A stretch of 14,208 nucleotides of DNA from CAYOLL01 sp964404765 [NCBI: uncultured Gemmatimonadota bacterium] (GCA_964404765.1 CAYOLL010000156.1:1-14208); one strand, 5' to 3'. Counted from the stretch's first letter, positions 1 through 8,077 are shown. Translations and numbers: made by a program. The notes: a model not told the origin generated them from the sequence alone.

Positions 1-20
1 CCGGTCGTGACGCAGCTTTT

Positions 21-200
21 CGCCCCATCGGGGCGGTCCGTTTGTAGAAAAGCGAGCCCAACAAAACCCGGCGAATAGCCCCATCGGGGCGGCCCGTTTA
101 ACCGCCATGATACCGGTCATGTTTCACGGGTCGTCCCGATGGGGCTTATCACAGCTATGTTTTTGCGTATTTTTCTACAAACGGCATGCCCCTACGGGGC
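21..200. repeat. Cluster of four REP-like palindromes
   Basis: Four copies of a short GC-rich palindrome lie in the gene-free stretch downstream of rarA. Copies at 22-34 and 78-90 read GCCCCATCGGGGC and are followed by ggYccgttt (22 nt shared with one mismatch). A third, inverted and imperfect copy is at 127-145. The fourth (188-200) has the variant loop TAC. The 14-nt tail ccgtttgtagaaaa of copy 1 (38-51) recurs exactly inverted at 171-184, so copies 1 and 4 face each other with tails inward. Each palindrome can form a 5-6 bp stem with a 3-nt loop. This looks like a dispersed REP-type intergenic repeat. A role as the rarA terminator is possible, but no minus-strand U-tract follows any stem. 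Nothing else was seen in 1-263. Confidence 0.75.
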
Positions 201-263
201 AAAAAAAGCATAGATGGCTCTCAAATTTAATTGGAAAGATGTCTAGTATACATTTCAGCCGCT

Positions 264-1631
264 TTACTCCTTCTTATCCATTGTTTCGGCTTTTTTCTTA
301 GCCCACCAATCCAATCGCTTTTGAATATCCTTTTCAAAGCCGAAGGGCGACGGTTGATAGAATTTTTCCTGGGCGATTTCCGACGGCAGATATTCTTGCG
401 CCACATAATGATCGGGATGATCGTGGGCGTACTGATAGTCTTTGCCGTAGCCCAGCGATTTCATCAGGCCGGTTGGCGCATTGCGAATGTGCAGCGGGAC
501 TTCCAGATTGCCGGTTCTGCCGATCAGCTTTTTGACCTTTTCGTAGGCGGCGTAGACGGCGTTGCTTTTCGGCGCGGTGGCTAAGTAAATCACGGCTTGA
601 GCCAGGGCGATTTCACCTTCGGGCGAGCCCAGAAAATGATAGGCGTCCCGCGCGGCAATGGCGATGCTCAACGCCTGCGGATCGGCATTGCCGACATCTT
701 CCGCGGCAAAGCGAACCATGCGCCGGGCGACATAGAGCGGATCTTCGCCGGCAGCCAACATACGGGTCAGCCAATAAAGGGCGGCGTCCGGATCGCTGCC
801 GCGCATACTTTTATGCAAAGCGGAGATGATATTGTAATGCTCTTCGCCGTTTTTATCATAGCGCAAGATGCGCTGCTGAAAGGCTTCTTGCGCCACAGCC
901 AGGGTGATGGGCCGGGTGACGGTGTCGGCTTCCTTGACAAAGTTGTAGGCAATTTCCAGTGTGTTCAGCGCCGCCCGGGCATCGCCATTGGCCGAGTCGG
1001 CCATAAAATCCAGCACGCCGGCTTCGATAACCAGATTGGGGTCGCGCAGACCGTTTTTTTCGTCGCTGACTGCAAATTGCAAAATTTGGGCGATGTCGGC
1101 GGCGGTCAGCGCATTGAGCACCAAGACTTTTGTGCGGGACAGCAAAGCCGGGTTGATTTCGAAGGATGGATTTTCGGTGGTCGCCCCGATCAAAATAATA
1201 TCGCCACGCTCGACAAAGGGTAAAAAAGCGTCCTGCTGACTTTTATTAAAACGATGGATTTCGTCCACAAAAACAATGGTCTTTTTGTCGTAAAGATGAA
1301 ATTGGGTATGCGCCAACTCCATAACGCTGCGCACGTCTTTGATGGTGGAAAAAACGGCCGAAAAAGGGGCAAAGTTATAGGGCGTGGATTTGGCAATAAT
1401 CGCCGCCAACGTCGTTTTACCGGAGCCGGGCGGTCCCCACAAAATCAGCGATTGCAGTTGATGGCCTTCGATCATCTTGCGCAGTAATTTGTCTTCGCCC
1501 AACAAATGCGTTTGGCCGACAAAGCGATCCAGCGTATGCGGTCGGACGCGGTCGGCCAGCGGCCCGGAGCGTTTTTCGATGTCAAAGTCAATGGCATTGG
1601 TAAATAAATCGAGGTTGTTTTTAGTCATCAT
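264..1631 (-). CDS. rarA: Replication-associated recombination protein A (RarA/MgsA), AAA+ ATPase
   Basis: RarA is a cytoplasmic AAA+ ATPase related to clamp loaders and RuvB. It acts at stalled replication forks and single-stranded DNA gaps. The 455-residue product matches the family length. Visible motifs are Walker A GPPGSGKT (66-73), Walker B IVFVDE (119-124) followed by IHRFNKSQQDAFLP, sensor 1 ATTENPS (150-156) and the arginine-finger region LLSRTKV (R166). The C-terminal half carries the helical tetramerisation region with the family signature HKSMRGSDPDAALYWL. The start has two consecutive ATG codons (1629-1631 and 1626-1628) and no clear Shine-Dalgarno, so either could be used. The upstream neighbour (nucleotidyltransferase) ends 117 nt away, and a large hairpin element lies between, so co-transcription is uncertain. 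All catalytic motifs are intact. Confidence 0.96.
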   Translation of the reverse strand: MMTKNNLDLFTNAIDFDIEKRSGPLADRVRPHTLDRFVGQTHLLGEDKLLRKMIEGHQLQSLILWGPPGSGKTTLAAIIAKSTPYNFAPFSAVFSTIKDVRSVMELAHTQFHLYDKKTIVFVDEIHRFNKSQQDAFLPFVERGDIILIGATTENPSFEINPALLSRTKVLVLNALTAADIAQILQFAVSDEKNGLRDPNLVIEAGVLDFMADSANGDARAALNTLEIAYNFVKEADTVTRPITLAVAQEAFQQRILRYDKNGEEHYNIISALHKSMRGSDPDAALYWLTRMLAAGEDPLYVARRMVRFAAEDVGNADPQALSIAIAARDAYHFLGSPEGEIALAQAVIYLATAPKSNAVYAAYEKVKKLIGRTGNLEVPLHIRNAPTGLMKSLGYGKDYQYAHDHPDHYVAQEYLPSEIAQEKFYQPSPFGFEKDIQKRLDWWAKKKAETMDKKE

Positions 1632-1658
1632 GGCTGTAGTTTCTTTGCGCTATCAAAG

Positions 1659-1741
1659 GATATGACATTTCTTCTTTTGCAAATGTCATATCTGACCGGC
1701 GGGGAAAGAAATGACATTTCCAAAAGAAGAAATGTCATTTC
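1659..1741. repeat. Nested double inverted repeat
   Basis: Two perfect hairpins lie in tandem between rarA and the nucleotidyltransferase gene. Hairpin 1 has a 12-bp stem (GATATGACATTT 1659-1670 with AAATGTCATATC 1681-1692) and a 10-nt loop. Hairpin 2 has a 13-bp stem (GAAATGACATTTC 1708-1720 with GAAATGTCATTTC 1729-1741) and an 8-nt loop. The left arm and loop of hairpin 1 (1662-1679) are also the exact reverse complement of the loop and right arm of hairpin 2 (1721-1738), 18 nt, so one long outer stem can compete with the two inner ones. No U-tract follows on the minus strand, so this is not a classical terminator. It may be a small mobile or dispersed repeat. Confidence 0.85.
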
Positions 1742-1748
1742 AGATGGA

Positions 1749-2522
1749 TTAGAAGGACGTGATTACACTTTGAAATAGCCGATTCAACGGCTCGGTGGGG
1801 CTGCGGGCCGGCTCATGCTTAAAGTCCGCCGCGGCTAATCGCTGCAACTCTTTTTCGATAAAGCGGTTGATCGATTCAATGCCGGGTTGGGTGTGATTTT
1901 CGGCGGCTTCTCGCTTGGCGGCCAGTAAAGTCTCAATGTCGCGACGCAGAACGGCATCCGTCACAAAGGCGTCCAGCAGTGTGGAAAATTCCATGGGCGG
2001 AGCGCTGTGCCGCTGCTCAATCCACAGCGTGGCCAGCAAAGGCCGCAAAGCATAGAAATATTTTTTAGCCAGAACCATATCCCGGGTCAGATGGCTGTTG
2101 TAGGTATTAAGCGCCAGATGATAATAATGATAAAGGGCAACTGCCGGCGTAAAGTATTCCGGAATAAACTGTTGCAACCGGGCGCGGATATCGCCGGCCT
2201 GACGATAAACAATTGGGGAGACCAGCCACTCCAATAAAGCCGAGTTGGATTTTCGCATCAGCTTAAGAGCCTTGCGCAAATCCCAGCCGTTAATGTCGAG
2301 GACGCCGGACACGGGCACTTCGATCACGTCGGCCTTATTTTCCAGATCAATGGATAGATACCAGGCCTGCGGATGAACATACAAAAAACGCACATCATAA
2401 TCACTATCAACCGACGGAAAACCCCAGGCGCGGCTGCCCGACTCGCACGCATAGAGAATGCGAACATTGGCATCTCGTTCGATCTGATGGAGCTGATGTG
2501 TAATGGCGTCGACAATTTCCAC
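1749..2522 (-). CDS. RlaP/YcgL-type predicted nucleotidyltransferase (DNA polymerase beta superfamily)
   Basis: The 257-residue protein shows the nucleotidyltransferase-fold signature near its N terminus: GS at 29-30, then RAWGFPSVDSDYDVR (31-45), where D41 and D43 should bind the catalytic metal ions. It continues with DINGWDLRKAL (76-86) and SNSALLEWL (92-100), which are typical of the YcgL/RlaP family (COG3541, PF10127). Some members of that family are linked to RNA-repair operons, but no RNA ligase or kinase is encoded here, and the substrate is unknown. The start is GTG (2520-2522), preceded by GTGAGG at a 5-nt spacing. An inverted repeat (2557-2612) lies upstream and the nested hairpins (1659-1741) lie downstream, so the gene looks isolated as its own unit. 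The family call is firm; the function is not known. Confidence 0.85.
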   Translation of the reverse strand: MEIVDAITHQLHQIERDANVRILYACESGSRAWGFPSVDSDYDVRFLYVHPQAWYLSIDLENKADVIEVPVSGVLDINGWDLRKALKLMRKSNSALLEWLVSPIVYRQAGDIRARLQQFIPEYFTPAVALYHYYHLALNTYNSHLTRDMVLAKKYFYALRPLLATLWIEQRHSAPPMEFSTLLDAFVTDAVLRRDIETLLAAKREAAENHTQPGIESINRFIEKELQRLAAADFKHEPARSPTEPLNRLFQSVITSF

Positions 2523-2556
2523 GATAACCTCACAATAAGCATCTATTCAACCACAA

Positions 2557-2612
2557 ACATGGATAGACAGGATGGACGTGATTTTATTTTATCCTGCTCA
2601 TCCTATCCATGT
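2557..2612. repeat. TATCCATG-type palindromic intergenic repeat
   Basis: ACATGGATAG (2557-2566) is a perfect inverted match to CTATCCATGT (2603-2612). Inside this, CAGGAT (2568-2573) pairs with ATCCTG (2591-2596), and AGGATG (2569-2574) can alternatively pair with CATCCT (2599-2604). The AT-rich centre forms the loop. The motif resembles the dispersed TATCCATG/ATCCTG repeats common in the intergenic DNA of many environmental bacteria (recalled, not searched). It lies just upstream of the nucleotidyltransferase start and downstream of the radical SAM gene, and could be transcribed as a hairpin. Confidence 0.75.
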
Positions 2613-2678
2613 GATTTCAAAGCCAAGAGATGTCAGAGCGCGATTTTTTTTGCGCTAAAGAACAGGCTAATCCCGCCT

Positions 2679-3809
2679 TTAGTTGCAACATTTCGCGCTG
2701 TCGGCAAACAGCAGGTTGCGGTTGTCAAACATGCTGTCTAAGTGCATCTCGCAGCTTGGCGCATTGCCGTAAACTTTTTCCCACACATCCCGCGTTTCCA
2801 TGCACAGATAGGTGAAAACGGTTGGGTCTTTGGCGGCGATCAATTCGCGCCAGCGGCGGTACATCTGCACCCGAATCGGCTTAAAATAGCGCATCTTTTC
2901 GTCATCCGACGGCACATGCTCGCCATAAAAAATCTTGCTCTTGGGAAAACGCTCGCGCACAATCGGCTTTAACTCCGGATGATAGCGAAAACTGCCTGCG
3001 CTGACCCAGGCGATGCGCGTGGAGGGAATCTCGGCAAAAATACGGTCAACGACCCATTGATAGCCCGCTTCCCAACCGGGATAATAGATCATCGGATCAA
3101 AATGGAAGGCGATCTTGTAGCCTTTTTCGACACAAGCTTTGGCCGCAGCCAGGCGTTGATCAAAGTTAGCGGTTTTATGCTCTTCTTCCTTGATGATTTG
3201 CGGCGGGTTCATCGACCAGGAAATCAGCGTCCGTTCTTGCGGGACTAACTGCAGCAGGCGGTCAATATTGTCCGATTTGGTCTTCAGCTCCAGCAAGGCG
3301 TTGGGATATTTGGCGAAAAACGGTACCAGTAGTTCGGACATGCCGGTCATATCGTCCCAGGCCAGACTGTCAGCGTATTCGCCCGTGCCGACGCGGAAGG
3401 TCAGCCGTGGGTCGCGGCTAAAGATTTCGTCCAGTTCGAGCAGCAAATCTTCCATGTTGGCGTAAACCGTGGTGATCGGCTTGTTCAGATAGCTTTGCAG
3501 AAAGCAATAGGTGCAATCCAAATGGCAGTTGTTCGCCCAATTGACAATGTAATAATTGCAGCACAACATGCCGTGCATGCCCGGACATTTTTTAAAAAAC
3601 GAGCCTTTGTGCTCCCGCAAAACCAGTTGCTTTTTGCTGAAGGTCACCGGATTTTCACCGGCCGGCACCGTCAGATCAATTTCGTCCACATGATCGACAT
3701 AGCGCACTTCCGCCTCGGGCCGCATGGCCAAAATCGTGCGGGTCATGGCCGTGTCCTTGACGGTGTTTTCGACAAAAATGCGTTTGGGTCTGAAGGGCGC
3801 GGAGTTCAT
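2679..3809 (-). CDS. SPL-family radical SAM protein (spore photoproduct lyase-like)
   Basis: The 376-residue protein has the radical SAM cluster motif CHLDCTYC (C95, C99, C102), with flanking NWANN and FLQSYLNKPI that match the spore photoproduct lyase family (COG1533). The family uses a 4Fe-4S cluster and S-adenosylmethionine to start radical chemistry; true SPL splits thymine spore photoproduct in DNA. Here the region that should hold the conserved hydrogen-donor cysteine (Cys141 in Bacillus subtilis) reads RVGTGEYADS, and there is no cysteine between C102 and C226. The protein also has extra cysteines at 75, 83, 84, 374 and 375. It is therefore probably an SPL homologue with a different or unknown reaction. 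The ATG start has a good Shine-Dalgarno (AAGGAA, 5 nt away). The OPT gene ends 58 nt upstream, so co-transcription is possible. No sporulation gene is visible. Confidence 0.87.
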   Translation of the reverse strand: MNSAPFRPKRIFVENTVKDTAMTRTILAMRPEAEVRYVDHVDEIDLTVPAGENPVTFSKKQLVLREHKGSFFKKCPGMHGMLCCNYYIVNWANNCHLDCTYCFLQSYLNKPITTVYANMEDLLLELDEIFSRDPRLTFRVGTGEYADSLAWDDMTGMSELLVPFFAKYPNALLELKTKSDNIDRLLQLVPQERTLISWSMNPPQIIKEEEHKTANFDQRLAAAKACVEKGYKIAFHFDPMIYYPGWEAGYQWVVDRIFAEIPSTRIAWVSAGSFRYHPELKPIVRERFPKSKIFYGEHVPSDDEKMRYFKPIRVQMYRRWRELIAAKDPTVFTYLCMETRDVWEKVYGNAPSCEMHLDSMFDNRNLLFADSAKCCN

Positions 3810-3867
3810 TCAATTTCCTTAATGATGCTTTTCAAATCTGCATCAAATGATGTCATCGTGGTTAGAT

Positions 3868-6141
3868 TTACTTCCCGGACAACAGCTTCTCCCGTCCGAC
3901 CAGATACAGCACCATGGCCAGAATTGCGAACGGAATCAGCGACAGTATATCCGCGTGCGGCCCGTTAAACAGCGGGTTATTGGTCTCGGCCCAGACATGC
4001 AGCGCATGATCCACATCGCTCAAAACGCCGGCCAAAAAGGCAATGCCGATGCCGGCAATGGCCCCGCCGGCAATGTAACCGGAAGCCAGCAACACACCCG
4101 GACTCTTATCACCTTCGGCGGCCAATTCTTCTTCGGTCAGCTTTTTGGCGGCATGCTTCTTTTCTAAGTAGCGGTCAATCAGCCAGCGAATCATTCCGCC
4201 GGCCAAAATCGGCGTGGTGGACGAGATCGGCAGGTAGACGCCCACGGAAAAGGCCAGCGACGGCGCGCCGGACAGTTCCATCACCAGGGCAATCATCGCC
4301 CCCAGCATCACCAGTCCCCACGGCAATTCCTGGTTTAAAATACCCTTGATAATGTATGACATCAGCGTGGCCTTGGGGGCGTCAAACTTAGCCACGGTCG
4401 AGCCGTCGGGCCGCTCGGAGTAGACGCCGTTGATGCCGGGATCGACTAAGTAAACCGGCGCGCCCTGCTCGTCGACCAGGTAGCGACCGGCCGGGCCGCC
4501 CACATCGGTCGTTTTTTGCCAGACGCGATAAGTGTTGTTGTCCGACGCAAATTGCGCGCCTTTAAGCTGTTCGGATTTAGTCAATTGCGACACATCGGCG
4601 CGGATGTCGGGCGATAAATTTTGCAGCTGAGCGATAGGCACGTAAACCGTGGCGGAATTGTTCAGACTGAGCAAGATCGGCCCCAAAACGATGGCCGAGG
4701 CAAACGCCCCGACCAGGATGGCAATCTGCTGCAAGCGCGGCGTGGCCCCGACGAGGAAGCCGGTCTTTAAATCCTGGGAAGTCGTGCCGCCGTTGGAAGC
4801 AGCGATGCAGACAATCCCGCCCACGGACAACGCCGTAACATAGTATTCCGGTCCGGTCCAGCCCAGAATCAAAAAGATCAGACAGGTCAGCAGCAGCGTG
4901 GCCACAGTCATGCCAGAAATAGGATTGGACGACGAACCGATTTCACCGGTCAACCGCGACGAAACCGTGACAAACAAAAAGCCGAAAACGATGATTAGAA
5001 TCGCGCCAAGAATGTTCATGTGCAAAGTCGGGACAAACATGATCAAACCGACCAAAGCCGCGCAGCCGACCAGCACGAAACGCATGGACAGGTCTTGATC
5101 GGTGCGCAGGACGCCGGCCGCCTCGCCGGCATTGCTTTGCAGATCACGCAGGCCGGCTTTGAGCCCGTGCCAGATGGTGGGCAGCGAGCGAAACAGACTA
5201 ACAATGCCGCTGGCCGCCACCGCGCCCGCGCCGATGTAAAGCACGTAGGCTCCGCGAATGCCGTTCGGACTCATTTCAGAAATGGGGATTGTGCCTGGCG
5301 CTAAAATGGAAGTCATGCCTTCGCCAAAAAACTTAATCAGCGGGATTAGTACCAGATACGACAACGCTCCGCCCGCGCACATGATGCCGGCGACGCGCGG
5401 GCCGATGATATAGCCCACGCCCAATAATTCCGGCGAGACTTCTGCGGCGACCGAACCGGCTTTAAACGGCGGGCCAAAGACCGTGCCGGCCACATCCTTC
5501 CAACCGCGAAAAGCCACGTTAATTAATTTGTAGAGCAGGCCGATACCAAAACCGGTAAAGATCAGCTTGGCTCCGGAGTAGCTATCCTCACTTTCCGTAG
5601 CGTGCTGTTTGCGATGGCTCTCAGAGGCAGCCGCTTTGGACTCTTCCGACGCCCCGGCTTTGAGAACTTCGGCGCAGGCCGTACCTTCCGGGTATTTTAA
5701 AATACCATGCTCTTTGACAATCAAAGCGCGGCGCAACGGAATCATCATCAGAATGCCGAGCAGGCCGCCGAGAACAGACACGAGGGCCACGCGGGTCAGC
5801 TCCAAATCAAAGCCAAGAATCATAATGGCCGGCATGGTTACGCCCACGCCAAAGGCGATGGATTCGCCGGCGGAACCGGCGGTCTGGACGATGTTGTTTT
5901 CCAGAATCGTGGCGTCGCGGCCGCCCATTTTAGAGAAAAGCCGAAACAGGGTGATGGAAATGACGGCCACCGGGATCGAAGCGCTGACCGTCAGGCCAAC
6001 CTTCAGCACCAGATACAGCGATGACGCGCCAAAGATGATGCCCAGCAATGTGCCGACAATCAGCGGCAGCGGGGTGAGCTCGCGCATTTTGGTTTCCGGC
6101 GCGATATAGGGTTCAAATTCAACGTGATGCGAGTGGGACAT
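3868..6141 (-). CDS. OPT-family oligopeptide transporter
   Basis: This is a large integral membrane protein of 757 residues with many hydrophobic segments. Diagnostic motifs of the prokaryotic OPT family are NPISGMT (near residue 405) and GGTTSQDLKTGFLVGATPRL (near 451), with KYPEGTACAEVLKAG near 148. OPT proteins import peptides, or peptide- and metal-chelate-like solutes, by proton coupling; the substrate here cannot be read from sequence. The protein is longer than typical prokaryotic members, mainly because of a hydrophilic insert at about 492-587, between transmembrane segments and rich in D, Q and G (for example GAPVYLVDPGINGV). A histidine-containing N terminus (MSHSHH) precedes the first helix. 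The ATG start has Shine-Dalgarno AAAGGAAA. A strong promoter (6203-6230) lies upstream, so this gene probably begins its own transcription unit, perhaps with the downstream SPL-like gene. Confidence 0.93.
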   Translation of the reverse strand: MSHSHHVEFEPYIAPETKMRELTPLPLIVGTLLGIIFGASSLYLVLKVGLTVSASIPVAVISITLFRLFSKMGGRDATILENNIVQTAGSAGESIAFGVGVTMPAIMILGFDLELTRVALVSVLGGLLGILMMIPLRRALIVKEHGILKYPEGTACAEVLKAGASEESKAAASESHRKQHATESEDSYSGAKLIFTGFGIGLLYKLINVAFRGWKDVAGTVFGPPFKAGSVAAEVSPELLGVGYIIGPRVAGIMCAGGALSYLVLIPLIKFFGEGMTSILAPGTIPISEMSPNGIRGAYVLYIGAGAVAASGIVSLFRSLPTIWHGLKAGLRDLQSNAGEAAGVLRTDQDLSMRFVLVGCAALVGLIMFVPTLHMNILGAILIIVFGFLFVTVSSRLTGEIGSSSNPISGMTVATLLLTCLIFLILGWTGPEYYVTALSVGGIVCIAASNGGTTSQDLKTGFLVGATPRLQQIAILVGAFASAIVLGPILLSLNNSATVYVPIAQLQNLSPDIRADVSQLTKSEQLKGAQFASDNNTYRVWQKTTDVGGPAGRYLVDEQGAPVYLVDPGINGVYSERPDGSTVAKFDAPKATLMSYIIKGILNQELPWGLVMLGAMIALVMELSGAPSLAFSVGVYLPISSTTPILAGGMIRWLIDRYLEKKHAAKKLTEEELAAEGDKSPGVLLASGYIAGGAIAGIGIAFLAGVLSDVDHALHVWAETNNPLFNGPHADILSLIPFAILAMVLYLVGREKLLSGK

Positions 6142-6202
6142 GGGTATTTTCCTTTAAATTTTTATAGATTAGTAACCGATGTGAAGGATCATTGTCTGTA
6201 AT

Positions 6203-6230
6203 ATTATAGCCGACAGATACCTTCTGTCAA
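6203..6230 (-). promoter_or_regulatory. Sigma70-type promoter of the OPT gene, with overlapping dyad
   Basis: On the minus strand, TTGACA (6225-6230) and TATAAT (6203-6208) are both perfect consensus hexamers separated by 16 nt. Transcription should start near 6196, giving a leader of about 55 nt before the OPT start. A dyad GACAGA (6212-6217) / TCTGTC (6223-6228) with a 5-nt centre overlaps the spacer and the -35 box, and another TCTGT lies at 6194-6198 near the predicted start. This arrangement would suit a repressor operator. The regulator is unknown. Confidence 0.8.
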
Positions 6231-6305
6231 CCGCAAAACTTTGAAAAGGACAGCGCGGCGTCTTTTGGCCTGAAAAATGCAAAGATACGCCACAATGGGG
6301 CAATT

Positions 6306-8030
6306 TCAGCGGACTTGCACTTTGATGACGGCGCAGGTAAAATCGTCGCTTTGTTCAGCGGAACCAACATGACTGCGGACATCCGCTTCAATTGCGGCCA
6401 GGATCGCCGGGGCGGGGGCCGCGAGATGTTTTTCAATCACGGTCGTGAGCCGCCGCTCTTCATAACTTTGCCGCAAGCCATTCATCGCTTCGGTGACGCC
6501 GTCGGTAAAAAAAACAAGCACGTCCCGCGGCTGCAAAATCGTTACTTCCTGTTCATAAGGCAGATCGAACATGCCCAGAAAAAAACCGCCTTCACCAAGT
6601 TCAAGCGGCTGCTTCATGCCGGGCCGAAAAATGTAGGGCTTGTTATGGCCGGCATTGACGCTGGTCAGGGTACACTTGCCATGATCGTATAGCCCAAACC
6701 AGGCGGTTACGTATTTATCCGCGGCTGCAGCCGCCAAAAGCAGTCGATTCATGACGGTAATTAGCTCCATCAAGTCAAAGCGGTTCGGATTAAGCGCCAG
6801 GTAGGTATCCAAACAGGCGCATAAGGTGGAAACGAGCAAGGCGGCAGAAATGTTTTTGCCACTGACATCAGTGATGATGAACAAGCTCAAATCGGCATTG
6901 ATTTTGATGATATTATAGTAATCGCCGCCTACTTGCTTGGCCGGAATCAAGTGCGCCGCCACTTCAATATCCGAATAGGCCGGTAATGCGGCGGGGATGA
7001 GTCGTTGCTGAATTTGACGAGCGGTATCCAGTTCGTGCTCCATCACTTTGGACTCTACTTCCAGATTGACCAGGCGGGCATTTTCGATGGCAATTGCGCA
7101 TTGTTCGGCCAATGTCTCAAAAATCAACAAATCGCTTTGATCAAAATACGGTGCGCCTTTTTTATTGACCACTTGCAATACACCGACCAAACGGCCATCG
7201 TGAAGCATGGGCGCACAAATCATGGCGCGGGTATGATAGCCAATTTTTCGATCCAACTCCGGGCTAAAACGGGCATCTTTGTAGCAGTCTTCGATCAAAA
7301 GCGACTGGCGATGGCGTCCGACCCAACCGGCAATGCCCACTCCCAGTTCCATGGCAAATCCTTGCATAGCCCTGCCTTTTTCAACTTGCGTCCGGACCAG
7401 GTGAAGATGCAGCTTCTGATCAGCAGGATCATACAAATAAAGTGTGCAGCCATCGGCGTTGAGAGTTTCCTTGCTGTTGATGATGATCTCGTTCAGAATT
7501 TGGGTCAACGGTTTTTTCTGTGAGATTTGATGAGAAACCTGCTGTAGGAATTTCAAACGTTCCACTAAATCAAAAAGTGCGCGATTTTTTGATTCCAGTT
7601 GCAGAACGCTGTGTTCTAAAGACTCGCGCAGCTCACCGCTTAAGATGCGCAACAAAAATTGAGGATAGCGTTGTCGCAGCCGGTCAAACCGAGCCCGACT
7701 AAATACCAGCAAACTGACCCTTGTTCTGGCGAGGACACTGGCCGTGCGAGGTCGCTGTTCAAACAGGGCCAACACACCAAAAGATTCGCCTTTTTTCCGC
7801 TCGGATAAAACCGTCAGCTTTTTGCAGGCATCGCTTCCGACGAGCTCCTTGACAATATCAACTTTGCCCGATAGGATCACAAAGAATTCAGCGCCGATTT
7901 CGCCTTCGTGAATAATCGTAGCGCCGGGCAAGTAGACCCGCGCTTCGGCATCCGCTACCAGATCATTAAGTTCTGATTCACTCATGCCGGCAAATGCCGT
8001 TATGGATTTGGATAGCTGTTTGGCTTTCAA
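6306..8030 (-). CDS. Cyclic nucleotide-binding/GAF/PP2C-type (SpoIIE) serine phosphatase
   Basis: The 574-residue protein has three domains. A CNB (Crp-like) fold covers about 10-130, with HEGEIGAEFFVILSGKV and a phosphate-binding cassette at 81-98. A GAF sensor domain covers about 165-320 (GVGIAGWV, ICAPMLHDGRLVGVLQVVNK). A SpoIIE-type PP2C phosphatase covers about 335-574. Metal-binding acids appear intact: GGD (D370), DVSGK (D388), FTDGVTEA (D510) and SDDFT (D562/D563), so it should be an active serine/threonine phosphatase. In the CNB cassette, the Glu of the usual FGE motif is valine (FGV, 84-86), although R95 is kept, so classical cAMP binding is doubtful. The start is TTG (8028-8030) with GGGAAG 5 nt upstream. 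The DinB-like gene ends 47 nt upstream, which suggests an operon. No partner anti-sigma factor is encoded nearby. Confidence 0.92.
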   Translation of the reverse strand: MKAKQLSKSITAFAGMSESELNDLVADAEARVYLPGATIIHEGEIGAEFFVILSGKVDIVKELVGSDACKKLTVLSERKKGESFGVLALFEQRPRTASVLARTRVSLLVFSRARFDRLRQRYPQFLLRILSGELRESLEHSVLQLESKNRALFDLVERLKFLQQVSHQISQKKPLTQILNEIIINSKETLNADGCTLYLYDPADQKLHLHLVRTQVEKGRAMQGFAMELGVGIAGWVGRHRQSLLIEDCYKDARFSPELDRKIGYHTRAMICAPMLHDGRLVGVLQVVNKKGAPYFDQSDLLIFETLAEQCAIAIENARLVNLEVESKVMEHELDTARQIQQRLIPAALPAYSDIEVAAHLIPAKQVGGDYYNIIKINADLSLFIITDVSGKNISAALLVSTLCACLDTYLALNPNRFDLMELITVMNRLLLAAAAADKYVTAWFGLYDHGKCTLTSVNAGHNKPYIFRPGMKQPLELGEGGFFLGMFDLPYEQEVTILQPRDVLVFFTDGVTEAMNGLRQSYEERRLTTVIEKHLAAPAPAILAAIEADVRSHVGSAEQSDDFTCAVIKVQVR

Positions 8031-8077
8031 TGCAACTTCCCGGTAGGTGGAATTAATTACGCAACAGCCAATGTTGA

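Noticed and set aside
21-200. CRISPR array
   Set aside because: Units are palindromic, occur in both orientations and have unequal spacing; no spacer-sized regular pattern.
3823-3845. Small hairpin TGATGC/GCATCA between the OPT and SPL-like genes
   Set aside because: Only 6 bp with an 11-nt loop and no U-tract; too weak to call.
5609-6109. 166-residue plus-strand frame inside the OPT gene
   Set aside because: It is antisense to conserved OPT coding sequence and has no recognisable motif, as do the other plus-strand frames over real genes.
6256-6289. Bulged hairpin GGCG...CGCC after the phosphatase gene
   Set aside because: The stem is interrupted and lacks a U-tract, so it was not called as a terminator.
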